Shown piece by piece: positions 49,755 through 50,296 of a stretch of DNA of 50,296 bases; the stretch's first letter is position 1; each line of letters begins with the position of its first letter. Both the position numbers and the translations under genes were made by a program. The notes beneath the pieces are model-generated. The model had not been told where the DNA came from. It worked only from the letters and a program-made list of their open reading frames with translations, and made no database searches. Source of the DNA: an uncultured bacterium (GTDB lineage: Bacteria; Myxococcota_A; Polyangia; Polyangiales; Houyiibacteriaceae); contig CALJDU010000028.1 of NCBI GenBank assembly GCA_938024995.1, forward strand, positions 1 through 50,296, in the 5' to 3' direction.

Positions 49755-50151
49755 GGTCTACCGCTGAGCAACGAGCGTGCCCGGCCTCGCCTTACGTGAT
49801 CTCCATGCCTTGGGCGAGCCAATCGGCGGATTGGGTGGCGGAGCGCCGGCGGGCGGCACTTCCTCTTACGTTCTTCTCGAGCCGCTTCTACTGGGTGTGA
49901 GGTGGACGAGAGGAAAGCGGCACGGTCGTTCGTGACCAATATTCTCTGGAGGGTCTGTTCGGACCCTCCCTCCCAACGAGCAAGTAGTTGGGAGCCTCCC
50001 TCCTACGTTCGCTTCGCTCAGCGGATTCGCTTCGCGAATATTGGAAAGCGACGAAGGAGCGCAGAGCGGAGCGAACATGGGAGGGAGGCTCCAAATCATT
50101 TACTTGTTTGGAGGGAGGGGCGGACAGCCCCTCCAAGAATATCGCTGCGGG
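49755..50151. other. Intergenic region holding a large inverted-repeat element
   Basis: About 400 bp with no supported gene until 50152. The first 180 bp show nothing I can name. The rest is the 49939-50142 element listed separately. Confidence 0.6.
49939..50142. repeat. 204-bp inverted-repeat element, MITE-like
   Basis: The outer ends are ATATTCT (49939-49945) and AGAATAT (50136-50142). Inside lie nested hairpins: GGAGGGTC/GACCCTCC (49948-49969), CTCCCAAC/GTTGGGAG (49970-49994), a long pair GGAGCCTCCCTCC (49991-50003) with its complement near 50080-50092 extended by GTTCGCTYCGCTC on both sides, and a central ATTCGC-TTC-GCGAAT. It shares a GGAGGGTCT hairpin and ACGTTCGCTYCGCTCA with the 32.8-33.1 kb repeat, suggesting a dispersed intergenic family. 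Confidence 0.75.
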
Positions 50152-50296
50152 GTGTACGTCGAGCTCGACGTACGAAAAGCGGCGGTCGGCGCGCCCGTCT
50201 ACATAGGCCACGCGGCGATCCGACTGACCGACGGCACTCTCGTCATGTTGGCTCCGCCAAACTCCGCGGAGGCTCTGCGGACGCAAGAGGAGCGTG
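50152..50296 (+). CDS. Partial protein at right edge, hypothetical
   Basis: From GTG 50152 the frame reads VYVELDVRKAAVGAPVYIG, HAAIRLTDGTLVMLAPPNS, EALRTQEER and leaves the window open. Residue choice and codon use look like a real protein: beta strands with an Arg/Thr-rich linker. No stop separates it from the inverted-repeat element upstream, so the start could lie inside the repeat (ATG 50077 is in frame). Family not recognised from 48 residues. Confidence 0.4.
   Translation, partial: MYVELDVRKAAVGAPVYIGHAAIRLTDGTLVMLAPPNSAEALRTQEER

Overview
The window is high-GC DNA with short intergenic gaps and many predicted lipoproteins. About 21 of roughly 40 genes start with a signal peptide ending in a lipobox Cys, and five of these have the same Gly-Asp-Asp-Asp run right after the Cys, followed by Asp/Thr/Gly-rich linkers. 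With this come putative metal-binding and Cys-rich surface motifs, FG-GAP and TPR proteins, a roadblock/LC7 protein, a eukaryote-like Ser/Thr kinase and a sigma-54-type promoter. Together they suggest a myxobacterium (Myxococcota, Polyangiales, perhaps Sandaracinaceae-like). This is inference from protein style; there is no rRNA or marker gene here to prove it. I saw no tRNA, rRNA, CRISPR array, transposase or replication origin.

Layout. 1-382: tail of a SUKH-type immunity-like gene cut by the left edge. 800-4462: three lipoproteins, the last with a polysaccharide-lyase-like jelly-roll. 4511-7609 (minus): a large diheme, beta-propeller lipoprotein resembling the hydrazine-synthase alpha family. 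7744-11915: ankyrin-like, P-domain and propeller lipoproteins. 12045-13277 (minus): a degenerate receiver joined to DUF4388/PATAN-like and roadblock-like regions. 13541-18160: small membrane and cytosolic proteins, a decayed gene end, and a seven-repeat FG-GAP lipoprotein. 18285-21959: a GH1 glycosidase lipoprotein, a small lipoprotein and a trypsin-like protease. 22242-24336: a two-gene operon with a TIGR02996-like protein. 24559-28469: a three-gene cluster (lipoprotein, TPR protein, MopE-like lipoprotein). 28802-32746: a 1314-residue zinc metalloprotease lipoprotein behind a candidate sigma-54 promoter. 32767-33143: terminator plus a 162-bp tandem duplication. 33180-37718: three more lipoproteins (one VWA, one Gly-rich). 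37781-39405: a membrane protein, a Dabb-domain gene broken by an 88-bp insertion, and a 2OG-Fe(II) oxygenase. 39502-40410: a compact Ser/Thr kinase. 40518-45752: a minus-strand gene string (two hypotheticals, an MBL-fold lipoprotein, a Rieske/glutamate-synthase fusion and a tandem SnoaL-like protein) divergent from a LysR regulator. 45764-49754: a hypothetical, a METTL25-like methyltransferase, a membrane protein and a helix-hairpin-helix/P-domain lipoprotein. 49939-50142: a large inverted-repeat element abutting a gene that runs off the right edge.

The surface genes appear to equip the cell envelope for carbohydrate and protein degradation, adhesion and possibly periplasmic redox work. The best candidate for an undescribed functional unit is the LysR-controlled 40.5-45.7 kb cluster, in which a Rieske-fused FMN glutamate-synthase-type enzyme is tightly linked to a double SnoaL protein and an exported metallo-beta-lactamase-fold hydrolase. 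The clearest DNA-level event is the insertion in the Dabb gene: taking out exactly 88 bp restores the reading frame, and a short CGAC duplication flanks it.
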